Assembly: GCA_019454405.1 (NCBI GenBank)
Contig: JACFOH010000007.1
Location: 22,962 to 86,961, forward strand
Direction of reading: 5' to 3'
Source: Promineifilum sp.
GTDB lineage: Bacteria; Chloroflexota; Anaerolineae; Promineifilales; Promineifilaceae
DNA length: 64,000 nucleotides
Shown piece after piece: positions 19,251 to 27,753 of this stretch. The position numbers were made by a program, and so were the translations under genes. Position 1 is the stretch's first letter; each line of letters opens with the position of its first letter. Below the pieces are notes generated by a model. That model ran no database searches. It was not told where the DNA came from and saw only the letters and a program-made list of their open reading frames with translations.

Positions 19251-19279
19251 ATCATAACATGCCCACCAATCAGGGTCAA
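19251..19279 (-). promoter_or_regulatory. Sigma-70 promoter of the hrcA operon
   Basis: On the minus strand TTGACC (19274-19279), a 17-bp spacer and TATGAT (19251-19256). The predicted start falls just upstream of or within the CIRCE element, so bound HrcA would block transcription. Confidence 0.8.
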
Positions 19280-19318
19280 TTAGAACCGTGTTAGATTGAC
19301 TCTCGCCCGGGCACAAAA

Positions 19319-20749
19319 TCAATAGCGAGGTCCGTCTTTTTTTCTGGGCGAAAAGATCTGCCAGAGGGTGCGAAGGAGGATTTTAGTATCGAGGAGGATA
19401 GACCAGTTTTCCGAATACCACAGGTCATACTTGGTGCGCTCGTTGATGGAACTATCCCCGCGCAAGCCGTTGACTTGTGCCCAGCCGGTCATACCCCCCT
19501 TCTCGCGATGGCGGTCCATGTAGCGCGGCACAGATTGGCGGAATTGCTCCACGTAGTAGGCCTGTTCCGGCCGTGGACCGACCAGGCTCATCTCGCCCAG
19601 CAAGACATTAATGAGGTTGGGCAATTCATCTACTTCAAGTCGCCTCAGCAACGTTCCCAATCGGGTTTGGCGGGGATCGTTCTTCACCGTCCAACCGGGA
19701 CCGTCTTTTTCAGCGTCGGTGCGCATCGAGCGAAACTTGATCATCATGAACTCGCGACCATCCAGCCCCATACGCGGCTGGACAAAGAAGACCGGGCCGG
19801 GCGATTCCAGCTTAATTGCCAGCGCGGTCAACAGCATCAGCGGAGAGAGTATAATCAGGCCAACGGCCGCGCCCAGAAAGTCTATGATCCGCTTTAACGC
19901 CAATAGATAGCCGCGCAAAGCGTAATCGCGCACAGAAAGCAGCGGCAATCCGCCCAGATCGTCTATGCCCGCGGTGGACGTGATGTATTGGAATAAGTCA
20001 GGGAACACCTTGATGGTGACGCGGCCACGCTCGCAGTAGGAAACGACATGCATGGTCTCACGGTGGCCCTTTTCGGGGATAGCCACGATGACTTCATCGA
20101 TCTGATATCGGGTGATCAAATCCGGCAGATCTTCCGGTTGGCCGAGCACCGGCACGCCGAGGATATCGGTCTCATGTCCGCTGCCGTTGACGATACCGAC
20201 GAGATCATAGCCAAGGTCAGGCGACCACACGATGCGCTGCAGGATCATCCGCGCCGTGTCGCCCGTGCCGACGAGGATCATTCGATCCTTGCCGATGCCG
20301 CGATCCTGTAGCCGCTTGCGCATCCAATTGAGAAGAATACGACCGGCGATCAGCAACGCGACGGTCAACAGCCAGTTATAGACAAGCATCGTGCGCGGGT
20401 AATCGGCAATCGCCCGGTCATTACGCAAGAAGATAGTCGTCAGGGCGATGGCCAGCAGGATACCAACCGAAACGCTGATGAAAACATAGAGGATCTGGTC
20501 GATGCGCGAGACAGCTCGTGGTATATAGTATTGCCGATTGAGAAACAACGCCGCGATGATACTGAACGCCTGGGCCAGGAACATGGGCATATAGTCAGCC
20601 AGCGGTAATTGATTCGCCAACGGCTCGGGCCATTCGATAGATACGCGCAGCTGATAAGCCAACACAAAGGCAAGCCCGATCATCACGAAGTCCATGACCA
20701 TCAAGACGAAGGAGAAGAGAGTGCGTATACGCTGAGTTGACATAATCAT
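19319..20749 (-). CDS. Polyprenyl-phosphate sugar-1-phosphate transferase (WcaJ/exopolysaccharide family)
   Basis: Starts exopolysaccharide or glycan assembly by moving a sugar 1-phosphate from a UDP-sugar to undecaprenyl phosphate at the cytoplasmic membrane. The N-terminal half has about four or five hydrophobic segments and a soluble Rossmann-like domain (ILVGTGDTARMILQRI). A further membrane segment (FLGAAVGLIILSPLMLLTAL) leads into the catalytic domain, recognised by FVQPRMGLDGREFMMIKFRSM, LRRLEVDELPNLINVLLGEMSLVGPRPE and GWAQVNGLRG. Length 476 is typical. Two starts (ATG 20749 or 20743) are possible. It lies 3 bp downstream of recN; no glycan cluster surrounds it. Confidence 0.9.
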   Translation of the reverse strand: MIMSTQRIRTLFSFVLMVMDFVMIGLAFVLAYQLRVSIEWPEPLANQLPLADYMPMFLAQAFSIIAALFLNRQYYIPRAVSRIDQILYVFISVSVGILLAIALTTIFLRNDRAIADYPRTMLVYNWLLTVALLIAGRILLNWMRKRLQDRGIGKDRMILVGTGDTARMILQRIVWSPDLGYDLVGIVNGSGHETDILGVPVLGQPEDLPDLITRYQIDEVIVAIPEKGHRETMHVVSYCERGRVTIKVFPDLFQYITSTAGIDDLGGLPLLSVRDYALRGYLLALKRIIDFLGAAVGLIILSPLMLLTALAIKLESPGPVFFVQPRMGLDGREFMMIKFRSMRTDAEKDGPGWTVKNDPRQTRLGTLLRRLEVDELPNLINVLLGEMSLVGPRPEQAYYVEQFRQSVPRYMDRHREKGGMTGWAQVNGLRGDSSINERTKYDLWYSENWSILLDTKILLRTLWQIFSPRKKDGPRY

Positions 20750-20752
20750 TCG

Positions 20753-22519
20753 CTACAGCTCTTCAACCGGGAATCCGGCCTTGACCTGCTCGGCATGTTG
20801 CAGGATCGATTCCGCTCCACTGACGGCTGAGTCGCCCTGCGTGCCCAACATAGCCGCCAGCTCGCGGATACGGCCACCCCTGTCCAGAGCGCTCACATGG
20901 GTCATGGTGCGGCCGTCGTGCACCGATTTACTCACATGAAAATGAGCGTCCCCATAGCCGGCCAGCTGCGGCAAGTGCGTGACGACAACGACCTGATGGT
21001 CGGCCTCAGCCGCCAACCGCCATAATTTTCGGCCAACGATGTCGCCGACGCGGCCGCCAATGCCCTGATCGATTTCATCGAAGATCAGCGTCGGGGCGCG
21101 ATCGACCTGAGCCAGGGCCGTCTTCAGCGCAAGCATCAGGCGCGCCGTTTCCCCGCCACTAGCTACTCGCGCCAGTGGCTTGAGCGGTTCGCCGGGATTG
21201 GCCGAGATGAGGAACTCAACCTGATCGAAGCCAGTTTGATCAAAAGAGAATCTTTGCTCGTCACCATCGACGGTGACATAGCAGCCATCGGCGGCGAGTT
21301 GAGTCTGAAAATCAACGCCGAAGCGCGCGCCCTCCATCTTGAGATCGGCCAGGTGGATTTCAACGGCCGCGGAGAGATGCTTCGCCGCGGCCTGGCGCTT
21401 TTCAGACAAGGCCGCGGCCATTCGTCCGATATGGCGCAAATAGGCTTCTTGCTCGGACTCAAGCTCGGCCGTGCGCACCTCGCTGTTCTCCAGCGTTTCG
21501 ATCTCTACTGTGGCCCGTTCGGCGGCCGATAACAACCCCGCGATCCCGGCCTCGCCATATTTCCGCTTCAGTTCGCTGATCAGTTCCAGCCGCGCTTCCA
21601 CACCATTGAGCCGCTGTGAATCGTATTCGAGCGAATCCAGGTAGTCGCGAAGCTCCGCGGCTATCTCGCCAAGCTGGAAGTTCAGCCCTTGCAGAGTGGC
21701 CAACGATTCCTCACGTGTTTCATCAAGTTTGGCCAGTTGCCCCATAGCGTGCTCAGCGCGCCCCAGCAAGTCGACAACCGCCGGTCGCTCCTCATCGACG
21801 GCCATCAACAGGGCGATGGCTTCGCCGGCAAAACGACCTAACTGTTCAGCATTGGCCAGCCGCACGCGCTCGATGCGCAAGGTCTCTTCTTCGTCCGGCC
21901 GCAGAGCAGCGGCCGAGATCTCATCGGCCTTGAAGCGCAGCATCTCCAGCCTCTGGGCCATGTCGCGCCGGCTACGGTTCAGGTCGGCCAGTTCATGCTG
22001 AACAGCCCGAAGTCGCTGAACCTCGGCCGCAAGTTCGCGCCGCTGCGTATCGAGACCGCCGAACGCGTCGAGCAAAGGCAGGTGGGCGCGTGGTCTCAGC
22101 AGAGAAAGATGTTCGCCCTGGCCGTGGATATCAATGAGCGGATCGGCCACTTGCCGCAACACGGACAGGCCGACCGTGCGGCCGTTCACCCGGCAGATGC
22201 TGCGGCCGTTGGCGCGGGTTTCGCGGGCTAGTACGACGTATTCTCCGTCGCCCTCGTCCAGCCCCTCACTCTCCAGAACGGGTTGCAGGGTTTCCAGCAA
22301 TACCGGATCGAGCCGGAAAGTAGCTTCAACGTAGGCCTCGTCACTGCCGGCGCGTACAATCGTCGTGTCCGCACGGCCGCCCAGCACCAGCGTGACGGCA
22401 TCCAGAATAATCGATTTACCAGCCCCGGTTTCACCGGTCAGAACGTTGAACCCGGCATCAAGCTGAAGTCGCAGCTCTTCAATGATCGCGAAATTGCGGA
22501 TGTACAATTCCGAAAGCAT
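20753..22519 (-). CDS. recN: DNA repair protein RecN
   Basis: An SMC-like ATPase acting in double-strand break repair. The Walker A motif is in GETGAGKSIILDAVTLVLGG near the N-terminus, two coiled-coil arms fill the middle, and the C-terminal half carries the ABC signature LARVASGGETARLMLALK and Walker B LIFDEIDQGIGGRVG. The length of 588 is normal for RecN. It is followed after 3 bp by the glycosylphosphotransferase and preceded by a zinc-finger membrane protein. Confidence 0.95.
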   Translation of the reverse strand: MLSELYIRNFAIIEELRLQLDAGFNVLTGETGAGKSIILDAVTLVLGGRADTTIVRAGSDEAYVEATFRLDPVLLETLQPVLESEGLDEGDGEYVVLARETRANGRSICRVNGRTVGLSVLRQVADPLIDIHGQGEHLSLLRPRAHLPLLDAFGGLDTQRRELAAEVQRLRAVQHELADLNRSRRDMAQRLEMLRFKADEISAAALRPDEEETLRIERVRLANAEQLGRFAGEAIALLMAVDEERPAVVDLLGRAEHAMGQLAKLDETREESLATLQGLNFQLGEIAAELRDYLDSLEYDSQRLNGVEARLELISELKRKYGEAGIAGLLSAAERATVEIETLENSEVRTAELESEQEAYLRHIGRMAAALSEKRQAAAKHLSAAVEIHLADLKMEGARFGVDFQTQLAADGCYVTVDGDEQRFSFDQTGFDQVEFLISANPGEPLKPLARVASGGETARLMLALKTALAQVDRAPTLIFDEIDQGIGGRVGDIVGRKLWRLAAEADHQVVVVTHLPQLAGYGDAHFHVSKSVHDGRTMTHVSALDRGGRIRELAAMLGTQGDSAVSGAESILQHAEQVKAGFPVEEL

Positions 22520-22532
22520 GGTATTCCCGATA

Positions 22533-23426
22533 TTAGCGCATCTGCCAGTAGGCCGCGCCGCCGGCGACGAAAAGGTAGATAGCCGGACCGATAAGCGACA
22601 GCAACCCGCCTAGATTCCCCATTAGAACAGCCAGGATAATCGGCCAGGCGGGAATGGCCACGCCAAGGATCATCATCGCCACGACGAGGCCCGGCAGGTA
22701 GCGGCCACGCCGGCCACCTATGGCCCGTTTCGTTATCCGGCCGATAGCTCCGCCGATCGCCCCGCCAAAGAAAAAGATCAGGAAGAAAAACAGAAACCCG
22801 CCCCTGAGATAGTGAACGATTAGATAGCCCGCCAGGAGGCTGATGGTTAACGAGACGAGCGCCGCGACCAGGTAATCGAGCGGCCGGCTATTGAAAAAAG
22901 CATCTTCAGCCTCGCGCCGACATTGGGGGCAAATATATCCGACCGGTGTCTTGACCGCGCAACTGCCGCAGATTGGCCGGCCGCAACTGTAACACCGCAA
23001 GGCCGTCATACGGTCGGGGTGGCGATAGCAAAACAACACCTCGCTCGCCTCTCCCACATGCGGAGCAGTCGATTCCTCCACCATATCCGTCCTGATCTCA
23101 GGTTCCGGCTCAGGAGGGTTCTTTTCGGCTTCGGCTGCGGCCAGGGCAGCCTCCACCTCAGGCGGCACCGGGCGACCGTCGAGCCGCGCCAATCCGGCAA
23201 TAGCTGCCGGCAAATCGGGCGCCAACTCCAGCGCGCGCTCGAATGCTGCACGCTTCTCCGTCGCGCCGCCCACTACACCTGCCAAGCCCAACCATGCCTC
23301 GGCGGTATCAGGCGCCTCGCTCAATATTTGTCGATAGGTCGATTCAGCCGCGGCGTTCTTGCCGTATTCCGCGTTGCGAGCAGCTTGCGCCAGCAAGGTA
23401 CGAATTCTCGGTTCAGTAAAAGCCAT
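22533..23426 (-). CDS. TPR-like, B-box-type zinc-finger, multi-pass membrane protein of unknown function
   Basis: A 297-residue three-part protein. Residues about 5-85 form TPR-like helices (AAESTYRQILSEAPDTAEAWLGLAG). A Pro/Glu linker leads to a zinc-finger cluster with Cys133, His136, Cys145, Cys148, Cys153, Cys156, Cys166 and Cys169, arranged like a B-box (FCYRHPDR...CYSCGRPIC). The C-terminal 115 residues are hydrophobic with four likely membrane segments and a basic loop. AAGGA precedes the ATG. The cytosolic TPR and zinc parts suggest a protein-protein platform at the membrane; the function is unknown. It is the neighbour of recN. Confidence 0.75.
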   Translation of the reverse strand: MAFTEPRIRTLLAQAARNAEYGKNAAAESTYRQILSEAPDTAEAWLGLAGVVGGATEKRAAFERALELAPDLPAAIAGLARLDGRPVPPEVEAALAAAEAEKNPPEPEPEIRTDMVEESTAPHVGEASEVLFCYRHPDRMTALRCYSCGRPICGSCAVKTPVGYICPQCRREAEDAFFNSRPLDYLVAALVSLTISLLAGYLIVHYLRGGFLFFFLIFFFGGAIGGAIGRITKRAIGGRRGRYLPGLVVAMMILGVAIPAWPIILAVLMGNLGGLLSLIGPAIYLFVAGGAAYWQMR

Positions 23427-23509
23427 TCAATCCTTCTTAACTGACAAGTGATTTCGATCGATTTTCGGCAGAAACCATAAATCCTCTATCAGAATCTCAT
23501 GAGCGCCAA

Positions 23510-24379
23510 CTAAGGGCGACTGTCGCGGCTGGGGCCGATACCCAGGTGTGGCCAACTGAATCCCAGCCGCCCCATCAACCGACGATAGAAGTAGCCCGGG
23601 CTTTCTACTCTGGCGAAACTACACGTGCGTTCGTGGCGGGCGATAACGATTTCATCGCCATCGGCTACCGGGGTGCTCTTCTGGCCATCAGCCGTCAGGA
23701 ACGCCTCGTGGCTCATTTCTACCTGTATCGCGATGCGCGCGTTCTCGTGCAATACCAACGAGCGATTCAAACTGAGATGCGCCGCCACCGGCACGACGAC
23801 CAGGTTTTGTAGCTGCGGCGGCATGAGCGGGCCGCCGGCAGCCATCGCGTAGGCGGTTGAGCCGGTTGGCGTCGACACGATGAGCGCGTCAGCGATATAG
23901 GTCGTCACCAGGTCACCATCCACGCGCAGATGCAGATGAACCACGCGTGCCTGGGACCCGCGCCCGATCACCACTTCGTTGAGCGCCGAAAACGGCGCGA
24001 TCATCTGCCCATCCCGCCATAGCTCGGCATGAAGCATTAGACGCCTCTCAATCCAGAACTCCCCGTTCAACACTCGCTCCAGCTTCTCTGGCCAATCTTC
24101 CGGCGTCGCCTCGCTCAGGAAGCCCACGCGGCCGACGTTGATGACGAAGATAGGCACCCCATAAGGCACCGTCCAACGGGCCGCTCGCAGCGTCGATCCG
24201 TCGCCACCAAGTACTACGACCAACGATGTCCCCTCCAACCGGCCATCAATATCTTCATCATCCATGGGCGCGGCCGACCATACATCGATGCCGCGCGCCG
24301 TCAGCCAGGCCTGTACCTTCTCAGCCAAAGGCAAGGATTCAGCAATACGAGGTTGTCCTATAATACCAATCGGGTTCAT
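23510..24379 (-). CDS. nadK: NAD kinase
   Basis: Phosphorylates NAD to NADP. It carries the NAD kinase glycine motif VVLGGDGSTLRAARW, the NVGRVGFLSE stretch and the NE/D plus GSTAYAMAAGGPLMPP substrate-site motif. I start at the ATG giving MNPIGIIGQPRI, which matches where family members begin. In-frame GTG (24397) and TTG (24412) codons lie upstream and none has a good Shine-Dalgarno sequence. About 289 residues, normal length. Confidence 0.93.
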   Translation of the reverse strand: MNPIGIIGQPRIAESLPLAEKVQAWLTARGIDVWSAAPMDDEDIDGRLEGTSLVVVLGGDGSTLRAARWTVPYGVPIFVINVGRVGFLSEATPEDWPEKLERVLNGEFWIERRLMLHAELWRDGQMIAPFSALNEVVIGRGSQARVVHLHLRVDGDLVTTYIADALIVSTPTGSTAYAMAAGGPLMPPQLQNLVVVPVAAHLSLNRSLVLHENARIAIQVEMSHEAFLTADGQKSTPVADGDEIVIARHERTCSFARVESPGYFYRRLMGRLGFSWPHLGIGPSRDSRP

Positions 24380-24434
24380 CGGGAGGAGTTCGTTCACACT
24401 ATGGATCGCCAACGGTCAATCGCCGGCATTTGTT

Positions 24435-25718
24435 TTATTCGCTCAATCGCTCTTCCAGCCATGCGGCGATTCGCTCAACCGGCATACGGGTTTGCTCCTC
24501 GCCATCAGCCAGCGGTTTCACCGTCACTTCACCCTGCGCTAGCTCGTCGTCACCGATGATGAGTACGTAGCGAGCATCATGGCGGCCGGCCTCGCGCATC
24601 TGGCTTTTCATACTGCGGCCACGGCGAGCGAAAGCCAGCCGCGCGCCGATCCCGGCCCCGCGCAATTCAAAGGCCAATTTCACGGCCGCGGACTTCGTGG
24701 CGCCGCCGAAATGCGCCACCAGCACCGGCAGCGGCGCAGCAGACGGAGGTTCCACCCCCTGCTCCTTCATACCCAGAATGATGCGCTCGATGCCACTGCC
24801 AAAGCCGACACTGGGCGTTGGCGGGCCACCGATATCTTCGGCTAGCCCGTCATAACGGCCGCCGCCACATAAAGCCGCCTGGGCGCCGATGCCTTCTTGC
24901 CACACTTCAAAAACGGTCTTGGTGTAATAATCGATCCCGCGCACCAGGCGGTAGTTTTCGGCATACGATTGCCCTAGCGCCTCCAGCAGGCTGCGCACTT
25001 CCGCATAATGTTCGCGGCAATCGTCGCAAAGGTGATCCGCGATATGCGGCGCGCCCCCCAGAAGTTCATCCATACCCGGGGCCTTGCTGTCGAGTACGCG
25101 CAAAGGGTTCTTGGTCAAGCGCTCTTTGTCAATATCAGCCAGTTTGTCGATATGGTCGTTCAGATAAGCTACCAACTTCTGGATATAGCCCGGCTTGCAA
25201 ACTCGACAGCCGGTGCTATTAATCTGGAAAGTCAACCCCTTGAAACCCAGCTCGCGAAAGAGATTCATCGCAACCATCATGACTTCGACATCGGCCGCCG
25301 GATCGTCTTCTCCCATGATCTCGCAATCGAACTGGCTATGCTGGCGCAGGCGGCCGGCTTGAGGGCGCTCGCGCCGGAAGCTGGGGCCGATGGTGTAAAT
25401 CTTCACCGGCTGGGGCCAGCTGGGCATACCGTTCTGGATATAAGCACGCACGAGGCCCGCGGTAAACTCCGGGCGCAGAGTAATGCTGGAGTCGTCCGCT
25501 TCCTGGATCGTGTACATCTCTTTTTGGACGAAAAAATCGGAGCCTTCGCCCACACCGCGGATAAACAGTTCCGTGGCCTCGATGATGGGCGTATCAACTC
25601 GCTGGAAGCCGTAGCGGCGGGCCAGGTTTTCGGCCGTGGCGATAATCAGATCCCAATATGGACGATCGTCGGGCAGGACGTCGTGCATACCGGTCAATCG
25701 CTGGATTTGTTTCGACAA
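24435..25718 (-). CDS. hisS: Histidyl-tRNA synthetase
   Basis: Charges tRNA-His. Class II motifs are present: the N-terminal GMHDVLP, motif 2 FRRERPQAGRLRQHSQFD, the histidine-specific LVRGIDYYTKTVFEVW and motif 3 GFGSGIERII. The C-terminal anticodon-binding domain starts PLPVLVAHFG. The chosen start is TTG 25718 (MSKQIQRLTG) because GGAGGT lies 4-5 nt upstream; TTG 25739 and GTG 25730 would place that Shine-Dalgarno sequence inside the gene. It has four cysteines in an insertion (CRVCKPGY and CDDCREHY), perhaps a zinc site, seen in some bacterial HisRS. Confidence 0.95.
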   Translation of the reverse strand: MSKQIQRLTGMHDVLPDDRPYWDLIIATAENLARRYGFQRVDTPIIEATELFIRGVGEGSDFFVQKEMYTIQEADDSSITLRPEFTAGLVRAYIQNGMPSWPQPVKIYTIGPSFRRERPQAGRLRQHSQFDCEIMGEDDPAADVEVMMVAMNLFRELGFKGLTFQINSTGCRVCKPGYIQKLVAYLNDHIDKLADIDKERLTKNPLRVLDSKAPGMDELLGGAPHIADHLCDDCREHYAEVRSLLEALGQSYAENYRLVRGIDYYTKTVFEVWQEGIGAQAALCGGGRYDGLAEDIGGPPTPSVGFGSGIERIILGMKEQGVEPPSAAPLPVLVAHFGGATKSAAVKLAFELRGAGIGARLAFARRGRSMKSQMREAGRHDARYVLIIGDDELAQGEVTVKPLADGEEQTRMPVERIAAWLEERLSE

Positions 25719-25827
25719 GTAGACCTCCACAGGCGGCAAACGAGTCGCAACTCGGCCGTCGTCAATGACTAATCAGGGTATTATACAGGGAAAAAGAGGA
25801 ATTGGCCGAGGTTGAGCCGGGGAAGGA

Positions 25828-26370
25828 TCAGGCCAAGCGACGATTGCACGCCGCACGCACACCACAAGCGCGGCAGCGTCGGGGGTCATTATGGTCAGGT
25901 TCGGGATCAAGCTCCTCGCGAGTGGCTCGCATGTCATCCAGCAGGTCAAGCAGGTCGGCCTCAAGCTCGTCGGTGTAATCAATAGCAAAAGCGTGATTTT
26001 CGTATTGAATAATGCCGTAGGGCGGCCGCACACCATAGTTCTCCTCGACCAGCAGACAATAGGCGGCCAATTGCAGCACATGCCCATCCCGAGGCGCGTC
26101 GCGAACGGAGCCTGATTTAAGCTCGACCGGAATGATCGTCCCGTCATTTTGCTCAACAAGGTAATCAGGTTTGCCCACCAGCCGAACCCCGGCGGCATGA
26201 AGCACGTCGCGATTGGCACGCCATGCTCCGGTATCGGTGTAGATGACATCCCCTTCCGGCAAGCCGCTTTCGACTCTCATCTGACGTCCCCGGAATAACA
26301 GGGTGACCGCCAGGAGCGCGAGAAAGAGCACCAGCGCCAAAGGAAGCCCGCTCATGAACATGCTCATCAT
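25828..26370 (-). CDS. Cas4/RecB-like PD-(D/E)XK nuclease core with N-terminal membrane anchor (second half of split protein)
   Basis: A 180-residue protein starting at ATG 26370. A single hydrophobic helix (about 9-26) precedes a nuclease core with GKPDYL (Asp69), PVELKSG (Glu83, Lys85) and QLAAY (Gln100, Tyr104). The C-terminus has CRACGVRAAC, giving Cys166, Cys169 and Cys175. These are the Cas4 motifs II, III and QxxxY and three of its four iron-sulfur cysteines. The missing N-terminal cysteine and motif I histidine are on the ORF immediately upstream, in another frame, ending 25 nt before this start. No CRISPR array or other cas gene is in the window. The role is unknown; DNA-end processing at the membrane is a guess. 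Confidence 0.75.
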   Translation of the reverse strand: MMSMFMSGLPLALVLFLALLAVTLLFRGRQMRVESGLPEGDVIYTDTGAWRANRDVLHAAGVRLVGKPDYLVEQNDGTIIPVELKSGSVRDAPRDGHVLQLAAYCLLVEENYGVRPPYGIIQYENHAFAIDYTDELEADLLDLLDDMRATREELDPEPDHNDPRRCRACGVRAACNRRLA

Positions 26371-26395
26371 CGTTATTTGTGCCGGGTCAATAGGC

Positions 26396-26635
26396 TCAGC
26401 CAGACAGAAGCTGGAAGACGAGGACCGCCACCGCACAGAATAGCACCAGATAGGCCAAGCGACGTGTCCAGACAGACCGTTCGACAAGGCGACCGTGGCG
26501 TTCATGATAGGCCGTCCCCGCTTGCATCTCGGCCACGTGGGTGGAAGCTACAGAGCGCACGCGCCGCAGCCACCATGCCCGACGGCAATAGACGTAATCG
26601 TCGATCTCGCTAGCACGAATCCATTGATAGCTCAT
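26396..26635 (-). CDS. Cas4-like N-terminal domain with C-terminal membrane anchor (first half of split protein)
   Basis: A 79-residue ORF from ATG 26635. It opens with the Cas4 N-terminal pattern: YVYCRRAWW with Cys17, then AGTAYHERHG with His44 (motif I). It ends in a hydrophobic helix (about 60-77). The downstream ORF starts with its own hydrophobic helix and carries the rest of the nuclease. The pair together would give a complete Cas4-like active site and four-cysteine cluster, with a membrane hairpin inserted between the first helix and the core. The two ORFs are in different frames. They may be two real subunits, a recoded gene or a sequence error; both halves look intact. Confidence 0.7.
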   Translation of the reverse strand: MSYQWIRASEIDDYVYCRRAWWLRRVRSVASTHVAEMQAGTAYHERHGRLVERSVWTRRLAYLVLFCAVAVLVFQLLSG

Positions 26636-26718
26636 ATGTTCTATTCTATAAAAACCAAGCAATAAGTCAAGAGGGAATCGTAAATGAGCGTACCAGCCGG
26701 ACGGGCAGCTTCGCCTCG

Positions 26719-27615
26719 TCAGGGTTGCGTCAGGCGATCAGCCACCTGCCGGTTCAGGTAGGCGCCAAAGAGGAGGATGAGACTACTGAAATAAGCCCAG
26801 GTCAGGAAGGCGATGATCGTCCCGAATGAGCCATAGACCAGGTTGGAACGCGACAAGAAGGCCGTGGCGAAATAGAGAAACAATATCTTGGCCCACTGCC
26901 AAAGCAACCCCGCCATAATCGCGCCCGGCAATACATCTCGCCAGCCGATTTTTACATGGGGGATGAAATAATAGAGCAACGTGAAGAGGAGGATGTTGAG
27001 CAAGATGGCCCAGAACCTGGTTGTGAACGGTTCGAACTCCGACAAGACGTCCGGCAGAAACTTATCAAGGACAGCCAATATCGCCCCCTCAACCGTCGAT
27101 GCCATGAGCAGCAACATGGTGACGATGAGCACCATAAGGATAGCCAGGGTTCGATGGCGCCATACCGACCGCCGATGATTAATATCTGCGCCCCAGATGC
27201 GATCCATCGTCCGCGTGATGACGTTGAATACATTGGAAGCAGACCAGAGCAGCATCAAAGCCGCCAGCCCAGTGACCGGCCCGCGCGCGCTGGCGATGTT
27301 CTGGAGGTTCTCGCCCAACAGAGCTTCAAACCCCGGTACGACAAATTCCAGCTCGGCGACGATACGCGCTTCGGCCAGGAGCGGATCGAGCCACTTGCTG
27401 GCCAGCGCAAAGACAAACAAAGCGAGCGGGAACAGAGAGAGTAAAGTGAAATAGCTGATCGATGACGCGACCAATTGCGATTCAGGTGCGGACGCATCCT
27501 GTAATGCCCGGAGGATCATCCGACCCCACAGATGGATGGTCGATAGCCGATCGCCCGGCGCCGGTTGCGGCTGCTGGATCGGCGTCTCGTGTTGCTCTGG
27601 GGTTGGATTATCCAT
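26719..27615 (-). CDS. YihY/BrkB-like inner membrane protein
   Basis: A 298-residue multi-pass membrane protein of the YihY/virulence-factor BrkB family, long mis-named RNase BN. About six hydrophobic segments are visible, with the family pattern of a cytosolic N-terminus (ILRALQDASAPESQLVASSISYFTLLSLFPL) and the closing YGSFGTIIAFLTWAYFSSLILLFGAYLN. Its biochemical function is not established. It is divergent from recJ. Confidence 0.9.
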   Translation of the reverse strand: MDNPTPEQHETPIQQPQPAPGDRLSTIHLWGRMILRALQDASAPESQLVASSISYFTLLSLFPLALFVFALASKWLDPLLAEARIVAELEFVVPGFEALLGENLQNIASARGPVTGLAALMLLWSASNVFNVITRTMDRIWGADINHRRSVWRHRTLAILMVLIVTMLLLMASTVEGAILAVLDKFLPDVLSEFEPFTTRFWAILLNILLFTLLYYFIPHVKIGWRDVLPGAIMAGLLWQWAKILFLYFATAFLSRSNLVYGSFGTIIAFLTWAYFSSLILLFGAYLNRQVADRLTQP

Positions 27616-27715
27616 TCAAACCACTTATTCCACCGCCTCGCGAGTATAGCCTCGTTACCCATATATTCCCAAACAGCCGGCTATTCACCTACAAATTATT
27701 AAACAGCGGTTCTGT

Positions 27716-27744
27716 TTGAGGATCGCCGCCGGCCGTGCTACCAT
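27716..27744 (+). promoter_or_regulatory. Possible promoter of recJ giving a very short leader
   Basis: TTGAGG (27716-27721), 17-bp spacer, TACCAT (27739-27744). Each box matches consensus at four of six positions. A start about 7 nt later would fall near 27751, only a few bases before the recJ ATG, and there is no Shine-Dalgarno sequence, so a leaderless mRNA is possible. Confidence 0.4.
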
Positions 27745-27753
27745 TCAATTGAT

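Noticed and set aside
24380-24412. Longer nadK start at TTG 24412
   Set aside because: It adds 11 residues with no family match and no ribosome site; the ATG at 24379 fits the family N-terminus.
26371-26505. Extension of the second Cas4-like ORF to 26505
   Set aside because: This part overlaps the first ORF in another frame and is Ser/Trp-rich with no family likeness.
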